This document shows, in pieces, positions 25,401 through 36,648 of a stretch of 64,000 nt of DNA. The stretch comes from Hypomyces perniciosus. Lineage: Eukaryota; Ascomycota; Sordariomycetes; Hypocreales; Hypocreaceae. A model generated the notes under the pieces. It was not told where the DNA came from. It ran no database searches and saw nothing but the letters and a program-made list of their open reading frames with translations. Position 1 is the stretch's first letter. Each line of letters starts with the position of its first letter. Where the stretch lies: contig SPDT01000010.1 in assembly GCA_008477525.1 (NCBI GenBank), positions 1,984,001 to 2,048,000 of the forward strand, in the 5' to 3' direction. The position numbers and the translations under genes were made by a program.

Positions 25401-26164
25401 TGTGCCTATGCCACGGCTGGTGGCTTCGTGGCTATTGGCCCTGCTGCTCATCTCATTGCTCAAGTCAAGTCTGAGGAGTCTCATGCTAATGTGGAGGACG
25501 CAGACACACAGACACGCGGACATACGGCCTGCTCGGAACGGACTCTCCCAGACAAGACCAGCAAAGCACAATCCAACGCCCTTGTTTAACCGCCTTGCAT
25601 CCCGTGAGACCAGCAGACCGGTTTGCCCAACTCCTCATCTCACCTCACCTCACATGCCCTGGGTATCCCGGCTCGCTCCAATGCCCTTTATCCTTGTGCT
25701 CAGCAAGCAAAGTCCGATTGCGTCCGATTGCGCACCCCGACCAGCGATAGAATACAGAGTACGAAGCAGTAATACTTCGTAGACCCATCCGACCAGAGTC
25801 AGCCCGGTGGCAGGTGGAGGTAGCATATCGCGCGCGCCTCTCACCCCCGTTCGCAGGAGAAACCCTCCCGGCCATCGTCAGTAGTACTACCCGTAATACT
25901 GCTCGTATAACACGGCGTTCTCTCTAGCGCCCTCACTCTCACCGGTTTCGCGTTATCTCGCCTTCAGACGGCTGCTCCATCGGTCGTGGCCCTTCATCTT
26001 CCGCCTGCGCGTCCCCTAGACCGTGTCTCGCAGCCCAGCCCGATAGTCCGTTTCGTTTCCCCATCCACAAGTCCTTGAGGAGTTTTTGTGCGCTCGTGCG
26101 AGTACGTGTTCGACACCCCCTCCGTCTTGTGACCCGTGCCCAGCGTCATCACGGCACAGCAGCC
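22434..26164. other. 3.7-kb gene-poor region
   Basis: No gene is supported. The region contains a perfect GTACGAGTACTCGTAC palindrome at 25182-25197, several partial TACTCCG/CGGAGTA words around 23.7-23.8, 24.3 and 24.9 kb, and low-complexity GC-rich sequence that probably includes the promoter of the downstream zinc-cluster gene. Confidence 0.4.
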
Positions 26165-29100
26165 ATGGACGTCCGCCCCAGGGCTTGCGTAAGTGGCCCT
26201 TTTTTATTTTTTCCCGCCCTCTCGCAGCTTTCTTTGGTTTGGAACCCGGAGTAGTACGAGTACTTGTACTATCTATCTTCTCGTACTTGCTCGTCTTGTT
26301 CCCACACCACCGTTCCCTGGCCGACTCGTGGCCATCGTTGAGTTGCTCATTGATTATTCCCGCCTCACACGCCCTACCAGGTTCCAACACCCCCATTTGC
26401 GGGTAGCAGTATCTGCGTCCAAATGGTAAAGAAAGGGTTGGAGACCTTGTGCATGGACGGCAGCCCGCGTCGTCGCGCTGCGTCAAACACCCCCCCTCCC
26501 CCACTGGGATTGGCCTTCTTGATTGGAGACAAGACGTTTGGATTTTGACCGGTCTCATAATAGGACCGTCCAACGAAGCGCAAGAAGACCAACCACTCAA
26601 GCTTGAGCAATCGTGCCCGGCCCCAGGGCGCCGGAACGCTCCAAAATGGCCAGTCCGCTGAGACACCGCCTGAGACGCGGACAGCCTCTTCCGCCTCTTT
26701 CCACCAGCAGGACACCGGTCCGCCAACACCGCAGGCGGCTCATGATTCTGTGCCTCAGCTGCATAACACAGACGCTGACCGATCAGGCCATTATTACGTC
26801 TCAACCGCCCAGCATCATACATCGGACCCTGTCGTTGAATCCTTTGCCAATGGCCCGTATGCCATGTCGATCGCTGGCTTTCGACCCGTCATCAAAGAGG
26901 ATAGCTACTCCCCTCCAGCTTCTTCACCGTCCCTGAAGGCTGGTCCGGAGGACCGAGCTTATGATCCATCCCCCAAACATGAACAACAGTGGTCTGTCCC
27001 GAACCAATCTGTTGATGTTAACGAACAGCCCCATTTCCATCCGGTGTCGCAACCACACCCCCAACAGCAACCAGAACTGCAGTCTGTATCACCACACTTC
27101 ATCCCTCTTACCGACACATACCCATCATATTACCCCCCACAGCAGGAACCTCATGGATTGAGTGGGGAGGAGCATATAAATGGCCTCCCAGCCAATGCCC
27201 ACGTAGTCGTTCCTCTCCTCAACCCATGCCAGCCTCCATCCATTGGCGGGGGAAACGTTCATCTCCATCTCCATCAACACCACCACCAGCAAGCACAGCA
27301 GAGATTCTACCAGGCACATCAGGGACCGCAGGACTTCCCGGCGGAGCCTTCGTCATTCCAAGCTGTTCCTGTGCAAGATTTGCCACTAGCTACCGTCCCA
27401 TACACCCCACAGTTTGAGCCAGGCCACGGATCCCATTATCCACATAATAAACCCCATATTATTAGTGTCAATCCTAATTCGTACTTTCAGACGCCAATGG
27501 TTGGAGGAGAGTTCATTCCCGCCCACCAACAGGTGCTAACGGATGCCAACGTTTCCCAATCGATTGGCCATTGTCAGAATGCCTCGGATGTGGCGTCAGG
27601 TTACGCCCATATGGGTGAAGTAACAGCGGACCAGCTCGCGCCCCCACCTCCTCACGGCACTCATTCATACCGTCCAGCAGGTGATGATGGCAAAGTGGAT
27701 ATGCAGCACCCGGCAAATCATGACCATCATAAGGATTGCCGCGATGGTGATGGTAGTGTCGGCAACGTTGAATCAGACGCACCCAGGGGCGTTGGTAACA
27801 GCCAAAACGTTGGTGACAACCAACCTGCTAATCACGGTCAAGACACCGATAACAATCGAGACGTTGATAACAACCAAGGCGTTGATGTTGATAACAATAA
27901 GGCGGCTTCTCGCGAAACCGTCGATAGTCCGAAGGCGGGGACACAGGGGAAACGGGCATGGTCGGGTGGTGCCGCAAGGAACACAAAGAAACGCGGTGCT
28001 TTCAGTCCTAAACATCGACAGCAGACGGCAGATACAAGGAAGATTAAAGCGTGTACACGATGCCGAACCCAAAAGATGCGCGTAAGTAGTCTTAGTCCAC
28101 GCATTTGATAAACCACATGCTAAGTATTGGATAGTGTGACGTTGACCTGAATGATCCAAAGGGGCCGTGTAGGGCTTGCCAAAGCTTTTCCAAGACATCG
28201 AAGAAGACGATCCACTTGACCCCATGCTTCCGTGGGAAGATCACTGATGCGGTTCTCTATCGTAGTGGCGGGCTCGAGCTTACACGCCGTTGGCCCGGCA
28301 CACAGATGAAAGATGTCCCTGACCGCGTCAATCCCATGGACATCCGCACTATCGAACTCACCCTCGGTGTTTTCACGGAACCGATTGTTATAAGAGTGGT
28401 CCGCTTTGTACCCCAGAGCGGTGATATAACGGCACGATACTGGAAGGTCAAAGATACCGACGGGGAGGTAAAGAAGAAGAGAGACCTAGAGCCTTATTGT
28501 TTGGCCGACATTCATGCCACGGCTAAGTACTTTGAGTATTATATCACCACTCATGCCAGATCAGCCATGCAAAAGCAGAGGACAGGCCCCGTGAGGCTTG
28601 AAGGTGGGCACCTGGGCGTTATTGAAAAGACGTACTTGGCAGCCATCCGCCACCACGATGAACTAAAGGTATGGGAATGTCACTGTGTTGGCATATCGGC
28701 AAGATTTTTCGCTTTAATTGTCGTGCATAGTTTTCATTGCTTACGAATCGAAAACAGGCCAACATCGCCGAGGGAGAAGACGAGAAGCTTCACAAAGAGA
28801 AGACCCTACTGCATAATTTATTTGTCCTGTGGTTTGCAATACGTCAGTATTTGGCCCCTTTTCCATTATGATAGAAATTGCCCAACAACTGCTGCTTCGA
28901 AAAGCTCTGCTTGAATGCTACCTAGGCATGAGCAGATTGTTGCTGGTTCTGAAAACTATGACTAACCCCTGACCATACAGGCCACACCACTGGATCGTCC
29001 TACATTTGTGGCAAGGAGAAGCTGGGCATGAAACCCGAGACAGGTGATGATACTTACCCGTTGTTTGGCAAGGTATCTGTGCCGCGCATGATTCTAGCTC

Positions 29101-29857
29101 AATTCGACAGCATTAACCACACCAGGCTGCTCGCCAAGTACGGTAAGCTGGTGTTGACGGATCTTGAGGCTCTCCTGATGCGAAACCAGCCGTGTTGGTG
29201 GTTCACCATCTATCTGTGTCTTTTCATTCTTTTGCGGGAGACGACTTGGATTATGGAGGATCGGTATCGACACGCACGGCATAACTATGGTGCATCGGTT
29301 GGTTTTCCCCCTTTCTGTTGACTCTTTCTGATGCCTTGCCTCTTACACTGAAACAAGATACGATACTCAATTCCCGCATTTGTCGAGAACCTACAAGAAG
29401 GCTGCAACAATCTTCTTCAACACTGGCATTACTTCAACTGCAAGCCCTGGCCTGATCCTGCCACTCCTTGGAACCGGCACAAGTCACTCCTAGCCCTCCT
29501 AACCTCTGAGCAGTACGACCTGGTTATGGAGACCATGACCGATCCTGCAGTGCAAAAGCAGCTGAATGTCTGGCGGCGCTACAAGGAAGAAAATGGCTAT
29601 AGTAAGTCTTTAGCAAACCTATGGTTCAGAACTATCATATGCGGGTTCTGAGTTAACCGGCATTTGCCGTCCATATAGTTGAAAGGCCAGCTCCCCCGCC
29701 AGCTCAAGACCACAGCCCTCATTACCAGGGATCTCAATCGCAGTACGACTGGGACCATCCCTTTTACTGGATCTCTCAGCTCTTCGAACCGCAATGGCGA
29801 CCTCACCCTACGTATCAACGCGAGCCTATCCCACGTCACGAGAGCCCTGAACCATGA
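26165..29857 (+). CDS. Seven-exon zinc-cluster protein with atypical Cys spacing
   Basis: The proposed exons are 26165-26188, 26564-28081, 28135-28668, 28758-28842, 28981-29297, 29358-29601 and 29679-29857. All GT..AG junctions keep phase and give about 966 residues. The first exon (MDVRPRAC then GTAAGT) is tentative. The second has no ATG before residue about 113 of the model but reads as coding from its 5' end. Residues 40-480 are Pro/Gln/His-rich with an Asn/Asp repeat (DNNRDVDNNQGVDVDNN). The zinc cluster straddles an intron: C505-x2-C508-x6-C515-x10-C526-x2-C529-x15-C545, where the last gap is far longer than in Gal4. The 420-residue C-terminus (KTYLAAIRHHDELK, RMILAQFDSINHTRLL, NLLQHWHYFNCKPW) has no function known to me. 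It is likely a nuclear DNA-binding regulator. Confidence 0.75.
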
Positions 29858-30667
29858 GATAAGATCTTTGTCGCTTCTCACCACCATATAATACTATTTT
29901 TTGGAGGCGTTTGTGAACTTCCCCTTATCTCTGGTTATTGCCATTAGATCGTCTGTTTCATAAAATTGATGAAGTTCGCACGTGGTAACATGGGAATCTC
30001 GGAGGCTTACTTACTTCATATGGGGCTCCCTGTTTGGTTTACTAATACAGGGAAGCATGTGGACTTTTTTTTTCCCTTTTTGTCTTTGGGTTAACGGCCG
30101 ACTATTATATGAAAATGGACAAAACAGTTTGAATCACGACTCGAGTATACTTCAACATGTATTCGTTATTTATGTGTTCATTTTTTTCTTTCTTTTTATG
30201 GAAATCGCTATCGTTACCAGATTAGGGGGCTCGTTTCCAAGGTGATTTCACGATGATATCCGTGATAATGTCCAAGGTTCCATTCTCCTACGACATGCCA
30301 ACACACCCGTGCATTCAGCTTCTGCATATCAACGTGTGTGGTATATACATTTGGAGTATACTTGCTGCCAAAACACGTAAGCCCGACTCTCTCGTTCTTC
30401 ATTTTGCTCTACAGTAGTTGTCTGCACAATCGCTGGCCCTACGGGTGTAGATACAAACTCCGGAAGCATCACCTTGACATCATGCCAGTAAGAATGAGAA
30501 CCCCTTACCCGTGCGCCACTGTCAACGACGAGAACAAAAGAAACGAAGAAACATGAAAAAAGCACTCCGCTGGTTCCCAGGATCCATCCCGTGTCTCACC
30601 AATCGACGTTTGCCCATGTCCAATACCCAAAGTCCGCAACCCAGTGAACAAATTCCACTCACCAGCA
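29858..30667. other. Intergenic region between convergent genes
   Basis: This is 3' flanking DNA with poly-T/poly-A-rich stretches around 30.06-30.2 kb. No gene is seen. Confidence 0.45.
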
Positions 30668-31891
30668 TCACCAGAACCGATCATCCTCGATGCCAAACCT
30701 CTCAGACGCACGCATTATCCCGGAACGATCTATCGACGCACCTAGTCGCGTTGAGGCTAGCTTGCCCACAATCTTCGGCCTCCAACACTTCCAATTCCAC
30801 ATAGCTGCAATTTCCCAGTCATCAAACGGCGATGGCCACTCCTCCTCTGCCGAAATCACCTCCATAAGGGGACTCCCGTAGCCTTTACTCAGTAGCAAGT
30901 GCGTACCGTCTCTTCCACGCCCTTTCAATTGCCTCTTGTAGTGTTCAGCACGTATCTTCAACTCCTCACGTATCGTTTCCGAGAGAGATCGATAGGCCTT
31001 CAGAGTGTACTCGAGGTCTGTCACTAGGCGAAGGAATTGCTGGGCAGAGACCTGACGTTTGGCTGGTGGTTTCTCATCAGTGGAAGCGACAGTGGTGCCA
31101 CTATCATGCTGAATTGGCGGGTGAGATGCGTCCTGCAGGATTGCTTCCTCCTCTAGCTCATCAATATAACTTTCAAGTTGGCCCGCGAAGGATTGACTCC
31201 AGGGAACATTCAGGACATTCGGCTTGTACTCCACTTTCTTCGTCTCTTTTTTGTGTTGTTCACGCCCACTAGGTGATGGGGAGGGATTTGGAATATCTGG
31301 CCCGTCCAAGTCTGTATCAGAGTCTTCATCGGAGCTTTCTTCGGAGCTTTCTTCATCATAGCTACTCGACGTATTATCGGAGATCTTGTCTACCTCATCA
31401 GAACCAACGAGGGCAAGATGGTCGAAAGGGTCAACTTGATCCGGACAGTCATTGACAATGGCGAGCCACGAGTCTTCGAGGGTGGACAACTGCTCAGCTT
31501 GAAATTTCTCCAAAGCCTGTCTCATCGCATCAAACAGCTCTGCGTCATGCAACGGGTCCCCCATCGGCTGTGATAGCTGTGGGGGCGATTCGTTTTCCTC
31601 GCCAGACGTATCGTTCGATTCTTCCTGTGTTGGCGTCTGAGAATCGCGGATCACAGAGTCATCCCAGAGCTCAGCCTCCTCGTTCTCCGGCGGTGGGGGC
31701 AGCGGTATCATGCAAGCCAGCTCGAAGATGGCCTCTGGTGATAAATATTCGATGGCTCGGAGACGGAGATGCTGGAGCCGGAAGAATACATTCCACACTC
31801 GGTGACTGAGGATACATCGATGCTTTCGTGAGTACTTGGCTGTGCTTATGGGCCCCCACAAAGTCGGGGCGCTATCTGGCTTGCCTCCCAT
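30668..31891 (-). CDS. Acidic uncharacterised protein
   Basis: This is a 407-residue, single-exon reading frame from an ATG at 31891. The middle is strongly acidic and Ser-rich (SSSYDEESSEESSDEDSDTD), with Pro/Glu-rich patches on either side. The C-terminal 130 residues look folded, with a helical AQQFLRLVTDLEYTLKAYRS segment and an aromatic DDWEIAAMWNWKCWRPK motif. There is no signal peptide, membrane helix or catalytic motif I recognise. The aromatic C-terminal motif and acidic centre suggest a nuclear or cytosolic interaction protein, but this is speculative. Length and coding character support a real gene. Confidence 0.7.
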   Translation of the reverse strand: MGGKPDSAPTLWGPISTAKYSRKHRCILSHRVWNVFFRLQHLRLRAIEYLSPEAIFELACMIPLPPPPENEEAELWDDSVIRDSQTPTQEESNDTSGEENESPPQLSQPMGDPLHDAELFDAMRQALEKFQAEQLSTLEDSWLAIVNDCPDQVDPFDHLALVGSDEVDKISDNTSSSYDEESSEESSDEDSDTDLDGPDIPNPSPSPSGREQHKKETKKVEYKPNVLNVPWSQSFAGQLESYIDELEEEAILQDASHPPIQHDSGTTVASTDEKPPAKRQVSAQQFLRLVTDLEYTLKAYRSLSETIREELKIRAEHYKRQLKGRGRDGTHLLLSKGYGSPLMEVISAEEEWPSPFDDWEIAAMWNWKCWRPKIVGKLASTRLGASIDRSGIMRASERFGIEDDRFW

Positions 31892-32506
31892 GTTTGACGA
31901 TTCGTAGACGTGAAAGCACTTGACAAGAATATGAAGATGTCGAGAGGCTTGAAACCTAGATGGGTTCTCCTCCAGGGGAAAGGGAGATTATATACCCCGG
32001 GTTCTTGACCCTTCTGCACAAGCAATAACGTTAAACTCCGAGCGAAAAGGGCTATGGTTCGAACGAACAGCGAGAGGCGTGTCGGATCAACGCAAATAAG
32101 CTCGGGTTCTGCACCAAAGAGGATAGATTCGCCAAGTAGAATTATAGAATAAGAACAAGAAGCACAGAAAAACTCAAGAAAGACTCAGCCACCGCTTCTC
32201 TGTCTGATATCCGCCAGGAAGAGGGAAGTATACACCGCATTGAATTGCTGACTGGATTGAACAATCACGTTTCTTTTGATCAATCAATTGAGAGAATCGC
32301 AGTGCCGTGTCGTATGTTTGTTTATCTGATTCACTGCTATTCGATCTCCTGCTCTGGAAGCAAAAGCTGGAGAGCGAGGACTGGGGGAGAGTATTTGCGC
32401 GGGATCGTCGTTTGATGCATTTAGGCTTTTGACGACGTTTGGATTAAGCTCGCTGCGTACATTATTCTTCTCCTTGGCGATTTTTTGAGTGGGTATTCCA
32501 ACAAGT

Positions 32507-32533
32507 AAAAAGAAAAGAAAAGAAAAGAAAAGA
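32507..32533. repeat. (AAAAG)n microsatellite
   Basis: About five consecutive AAAAG/AGAAA units are seen on the plus strand in intergenic DNA. Confidence 0.85.
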
Positions 32534-33013
32534 GGCAGAAAAACGAGAGAATAGCCGGTTGGCGATGGGCCGCGTAAAGTATTGTAGGTTTTGTATTGTT
32601 GGAAGGTGAAGAGATTAGGAGCTGGTGATGTAGAAGGTAAAAGATTGAAGAGGAAAAGAGCCTCCCTGGCCGATTGACTGCCAGTTGTTGATATGCTTCT
32701 TTGTTTGTTGAGCTTTGAAGGAAGTCCACCCCAGAAACAGCGGAAAGGCGCAGCTGCGTTTGATGGGGAGGTTCTCTTTCAGTTTGTTGTGTATCAGAAA
32801 TGAAAAGACCATGATGTTCAGTATAATATTCATATTTGTGGAGAGAATCATCTTCTATTCACCATTCGCCTTTGTAGTGAAACCAAAAATGCCTTCAGTT
32901 GTTCAACCTCGTCCAGAATGCCTATTCGTAAAATATACAATACCTCTCATAACCTCACCGCAATGGAAAGCCTTCACTCCTGTCTCATGACCCTTGCAAC
33001 AATCAACAACCTC

Positions 33014-33032
33014 ATATATATATATATATATA
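33014..33032. repeat. (TA)n microsatellite
   Basis: About nine TA units lie within the 3' flank of the phosphatase gene. Confidence 0.85.
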
Positions 33033-33118
33033 ACCCAGCCAGCCCACCAAAATAGACATTAGCCCCGTCTCATTCTCTTCCATGTATGCCTGCCGCATCT
33101 ATACCTCCTCTTCCGCAC

Positions 33119-36061
33119 CTAGCCTTCATCCTCCCTCCTCAAAAACATCTCTATCATGACTCTCTCCCTCTCTTTTGCTGCCCTGTCCTTGTCGCTTGCA
33201 CGGAATGCCCGCGGGCCTATGACTTCCGCATATGCCCTCTCCCTTGCCCTCTTCTTCCTCATGCTTTCGGTTTCTCCCATTCGAAAGCTAAACCTCTTGC
33301 TCAATGACCCAAACCCTGGATAATCAGGTGTCATGGGACTCAACTCGCTTGTAACACGCGCAAGCGTCGCTGTCAAGAATACAAATGCGATGTTGTGACT
33401 TGGTGAAGAGGATAGCACGTCGAGAACTTGAAGTTTCGCGTCAGGCCATGTTGTCATTGGTAATGATTGGAGGTTAGGAGGCAAGGCTGTAGAGAGCTTC
33501 GCCCACAGGTGTGGTGGGACAAGTCCGTCAGTAAGCGAGGCAAGAAACAAGAGTAAAGCCGAGGATAGAACTTCAAGCTTCTGAGGAGACGGGAGCTCTA
33601 CTGGCAGTGCATCTACGAGTGAGCCATCGTCGTCAAGCGACGAAATGAGCGCGGCCTCCAACAGCTCCCGTTCAGCAGCAGCAACAGTCCACGTAGACTC
33701 ATTGAATGGCCATCCAGCCTCTCGAGGAAGGGACATATCCTCCAACATGGCCTCGTCGGCAATACATCGCTCGGCCATAGTTTGGATTGCCTCTGTGATC
33801 TTAAATAGTTCCCTTGGCGCAGAACAGTGGACATTCCAATCATACGGGATAGCACCTTTGATGTCTCTCACTTTCACAAATTTTCTGATTCCACCCTCAG
33901 GGACTCGAATGAGTTCGTCAATCGATCTGCCAAAGCAACTTGGCAGCCACTTTCCATGAACTGGGATAAAGTGGTCGCGCCCACCCTCAACACGGAGGAC
34001 AAGCACGTCTTCAAGCGTGCAACGGGCATCGTTGAGCGCGCGAAGGTGAGAAATTGCTGAGACCTGGGCCTCAATGACTGCCATGACTGTTTCACCTGGC
34101 TCGAGAGTCACACTTTCCCCAAGGCAATCTTTTCTATCTTCATCGCCAGGTCGGTAAAAAGAAGTCTTTAGCCATGTTGTTGTGGTAGGATCATCGTCGT
34201 CCGTAGTTGGATTTTCTAGGAACTCAAAACAGGCCTCCACACCACTGGTGTTCGCGATGGTCACTGAACAAGAATGCTTCTCGAAAAATCCCACGTTTCC
34301 AAAGTCGACGGTCCCATTTGCCTGGCTATTGCTGTCCTCAATAATGAGTGTAATCCCTGGTCGACCCTCGTTTTCAGCCCTGTCCAATTCACGGGCAACT
34401 TCAGCGTGAACCTGGGCCCTCAGGTCAGGATCCACAGCATCGTACTCGAGAGTGAAGATGGAGGTGACGGGTTTGTGATCAGAAGAGGTGATCCGTTGGT
34501 GAGAGGTATAAATGTCAAGAGAGATATAATCATGAGAGTCGGAACTTGGTATATCTGTGTCGGGCTCGGCAACATCATTATCGTCGTATTCATCATATTC
34601 TATGCCGGCAGACCCCTTTGGCAACTCCTCTGTGTCTGTTTCCGGATCGTAGCTAAAGAGGACGTCATCATCCTCCTCCAGGCCCCTGGATTTCATCTCT
34701 TCGTCTTTCCTCCTAGACTCTCTCTCTTCCTGTACCGTCTTGTCGTATTTTTCTTTGTCTTTACGGGTTCGGTACAGGATGCGATCGCACCAGCTGGGCG
34801 CCCGCTGTTTCTCGCTCGAATCAAACAAGCCAACTGTGCCGACGTCATACTTGTAAGTTGGAAGAAACAAAATAGGTCCTTCTCTCCAGCCCTCATGGAA
34901 GAGCTTCCGTTGTGCAATAATCTTCCTCAGCTGGTCGTGTGGTAGTAGTGAGTCTAGAGTTGATTGTAATGATGCAGGGTCTTGGCTCGGGTCCTCTGGA
35001 AAGTCGTCAGGGTCAGGAAGGGAGCTCACTGAGTCAACGCTTTCTTCCCGAGAATGCGTCGACGAATTCGTTGTGGTGTCGTCATCGCTTTCTGAGCTTC
35101 TCATTACTATGACACCATCACCACCCTCCAAGGGAGGAGGAGGTTTATTGCTGTTTAGATCGTATTCACCTCGGGCATGCAATGTCAACAATCTCCTGAT
35201 ATCGTCGCCTGGCAGGCCGTCGAGGCGAAAGTTGAGATCTCCAAACCAGAAAGCAAAGTCCTCGTCTCCGATGTTTTCCTCATCATCCTCGGAGACGCCT
35301 CCAAGTACCACTGGGTCAAACTGCGTCTTGGACAGGATTTGCCCTACGTCCCAGCACCGTCTATCGAGATAGCCGGCGCCAGCGCCACTAGCGAGATGAC
35401 AATTGACAAAGACTACCCGTGTCGTTTCACCCAGGACAAGACGTGTGGTCACGGCACCCTTGTTCCCAAAGTAACCCAAGAGCCCCGTCCCAACCTGTTG
35501 TGTTGATATATTGCTGATGGTAGGCGCAATCTCTGGGGAGGCGTATATCAGGAGCAGCAATCCCGTCATTTGTTCGGCCATGACGAGTTCATAGCCTCGC
35601 GGCATTGCGTCCTCCAGCGCAGCCTTCCACTTGTCCATCGGACCGGTGTCGGTATACATGGCTCGACTCATGTATTCCCTCGTCATGTTGAGATCCACCA
35701 CCTCCTGCAAACCCAAGACATAAAGGCCGATATCCTCGCCGCCGATTAAACGTATAGAGTCGGAGTCACCATCGTCAGATCTAGGTCTTCTTCTATGCTC
35801 CACTGCCGGATTGTGAGAAAGGTCCAAAGCCGTAAGACCTTGATCAATTCCTCGTCCACTAACAAACCAACTTGCTAGGTCCTTATCTGTTCCCGGACAT
35901 GCCGCAACGTTCCACGTGCCAATCTTGACCCGAATCTTGCAAGGTCGGACATATTCGGATCGACGGGCTAGAACGGCTCTTGCGAGAGACTGAGGCGCGG
36001 CGATGTCTACCGGATCGGAACCTATGGAGTGATTCGACTGCTCCCCCACCGGTTCCTCCAT
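33119..36061 (-). CDS. OCRL/INPP5B-type inositol polyphosphate 5-phosphatase
   Basis: This intron-free gene encodes 980 residues, with the ATG at 36061 (MEEPVGEQ) and no upstream ATG in frame. The catalytic domain (about residues 45-540) has the family signatures GTWNVA (about 48), GLQEVVDLN (about 118), FVNCHLASGAG (about 218), FWFGDLNFRLDG (about 271), APSWCDRILY (about 421) and SSDHKPV (about 526). These make up the Mg-dependent pocket that removes the 5-phosphate from phosphoinositides such as PI(4,5)P2. An acidic Ser-rich insert lies at about 315-375. After it come an ASH-like beta domain (NVGFFEKHSCSVTIANTSG) and a RhoGAP-like C-terminus from about residue 700 (ALLLFLASLTDGLVPPHLW). That domain order is that of OCRL, so a role in endosome/Golgi trafficking is likely. 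It diverges from dcp1 across 587 bp. Confidence 0.92.
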   Translation of the reverse strand: MEEPVGEQSNHSIGSDPVDIAAPQSLARAVLARRSEYVRPCKIRVKIGTWNVAACPGTDKDLASWFVSGRGIDQGLTALDLSHNPAVEHRRRPRSDDGDSDSIRLIGGEDIGLYVLGLQEVVDLNMTREYMSRAMYTDTGPMDKWKAALEDAMPRGYELVMAEQMTGLLLLIYASPEIAPTISNISTQQVGTGLLGYFGNKGAVTTRLVLGETTRVVFVNCHLASGAGAGYLDRRCWDVGQILSKTQFDPVVLGGVSEDDEENIGDEDFAFWFGDLNFRLDGLPGDDIRRLLTLHARGEYDLNSNKPPPPLEGGDGVIVMRSSESDDDTTTNSSTHSREESVDSVSSLPDPDDFPEDPSQDPASLQSTLDSLLPHDQLRKIIAQRKLFHEGWREGPILFLPTYKYDVGTVGLFDSSEKQRAPSWCDRILYRTRKDKEKYDKTVQEERESRRKDEEMKSRGLEEDDDVLFSYDPETDTEELPKGSAGIEYDEYDDNDVAEPDTDIPSSDSHDYISLDIYTSHQRITSSDHKPVTSIFTLEYDAVDPDLRAQVHAEVARELDRAENEGRPGITLIIEDSNSQANGTVDFGNVGFFEKHSCSVTIANTSGVEACFEFLENPTTDDDDPTTTTWLKTSFYRPGDEDRKDCLGESVTLEPGETVMAVIEAQVSAISHLRALNDARCTLEDVLVLRVEGGRDHFIPVHGKWLPSCFGRSIDELIRVPEGGIRKFVKVRDIKGAIPYDWNVHCSAPRELFKITEAIQTMAERCIADEAMLEDMSLPREAGWPFNESTWTVAAAERELLEAALISSLDDDGSLVDALPVELPSPQKLEVLSSALLLFLASLTDGLVPPHLWAKLSTALPPNLQSLPMTTWPDAKLQVLDVLSSSPSHNIAFVFLTATLARVTSELSPMTPDYPGFGSLSKRFSFRMGETESMRKKRARERAYAEVIGPRAFRASDKDRAAKERERVMIEMFLRREDEG

Positions 36062-36648
36062 GCTGAAATAGCTGGATGATGAAGACGAAGACCGTTGCAC
36101 GCGACGTCGCTACCTCTCTATGTCATCGATCTTCCTATCGCCAACTAGCTGCTAGACCATGGCGCGACGATTGCGGAGCTGGCAGAAGCTGCGGGAGGCA
36201 AAAGGATGGGGGCCCATGAATTTTATATAGTTGGAGAAGGTATGCAATACGGATGCAGCTGTTCGAAGAGACGCGCGTAGCCTGGTAAGGTTGAAAGAAG
36301 TTTGGAGGTTCATAATCTGGAATCCATAGCCCCGCGACAAAGAGCGTCATAGCTGCCTTGGTGCTTTCTTTGTTATCGATAAGCACCCGCCACGAAATGC
36401 GAGGCCCCGCAACGGCAGCTTGTACTTCGTACTACATACGCCATCAAGCTTCAACTTTGAACCACATACTCGTACATTATCACCATTCACCCCTTGCGCC
36501 CGCCAAAGACACAATAGGTTCGCTGCTTTATTGACAAACACGTGTGTCTCTATTGTCCAAGACCCGTGCTCATACGTACACCGCATTGCGCCAGTCGCCC
36601 TCTAACCCTCCTCTCCCTCCTCTCCCTCCCCTCCTCCACTTTACAAAC
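36062..36648. promoter_or_regulatory. Divergent promoter region (5-phosphatase / dcp1)
   Basis: The two ATGs point away from each other across 587 bp, so both promoters must lie here. The dcp1 side has a CT-rich tract (CCTCTCCCTCCTCTCCCTCC) just before its ATG, typical of ascomycete transcription start regions. Specific factor sites are not assigned. Confidence 0.5.

Larger units (their letters stand above)
31892..33118. other. Intergenic region with microsatellites
   Basis: No gene is seen. It holds the promoter side of the acidic protein gene and the 3' side of the inositol phosphatase gene, with an AAAAG run and a TA run listed separately. Confidence 0.45.

Noticed and set aside
26603..28108. 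Zinc-cluster gene as a single 501-residue ORF
   Set aside because: It starts without ATG and stops just after entering an intron. Joining seven exons in phase completes the zinc cluster and the C-terminal domain.
36544..36648. Longer N-terminus for Dcp1
   Set aside because: The upstream extension has no ATG. The ATG at 36649 has the better context and matches the family.
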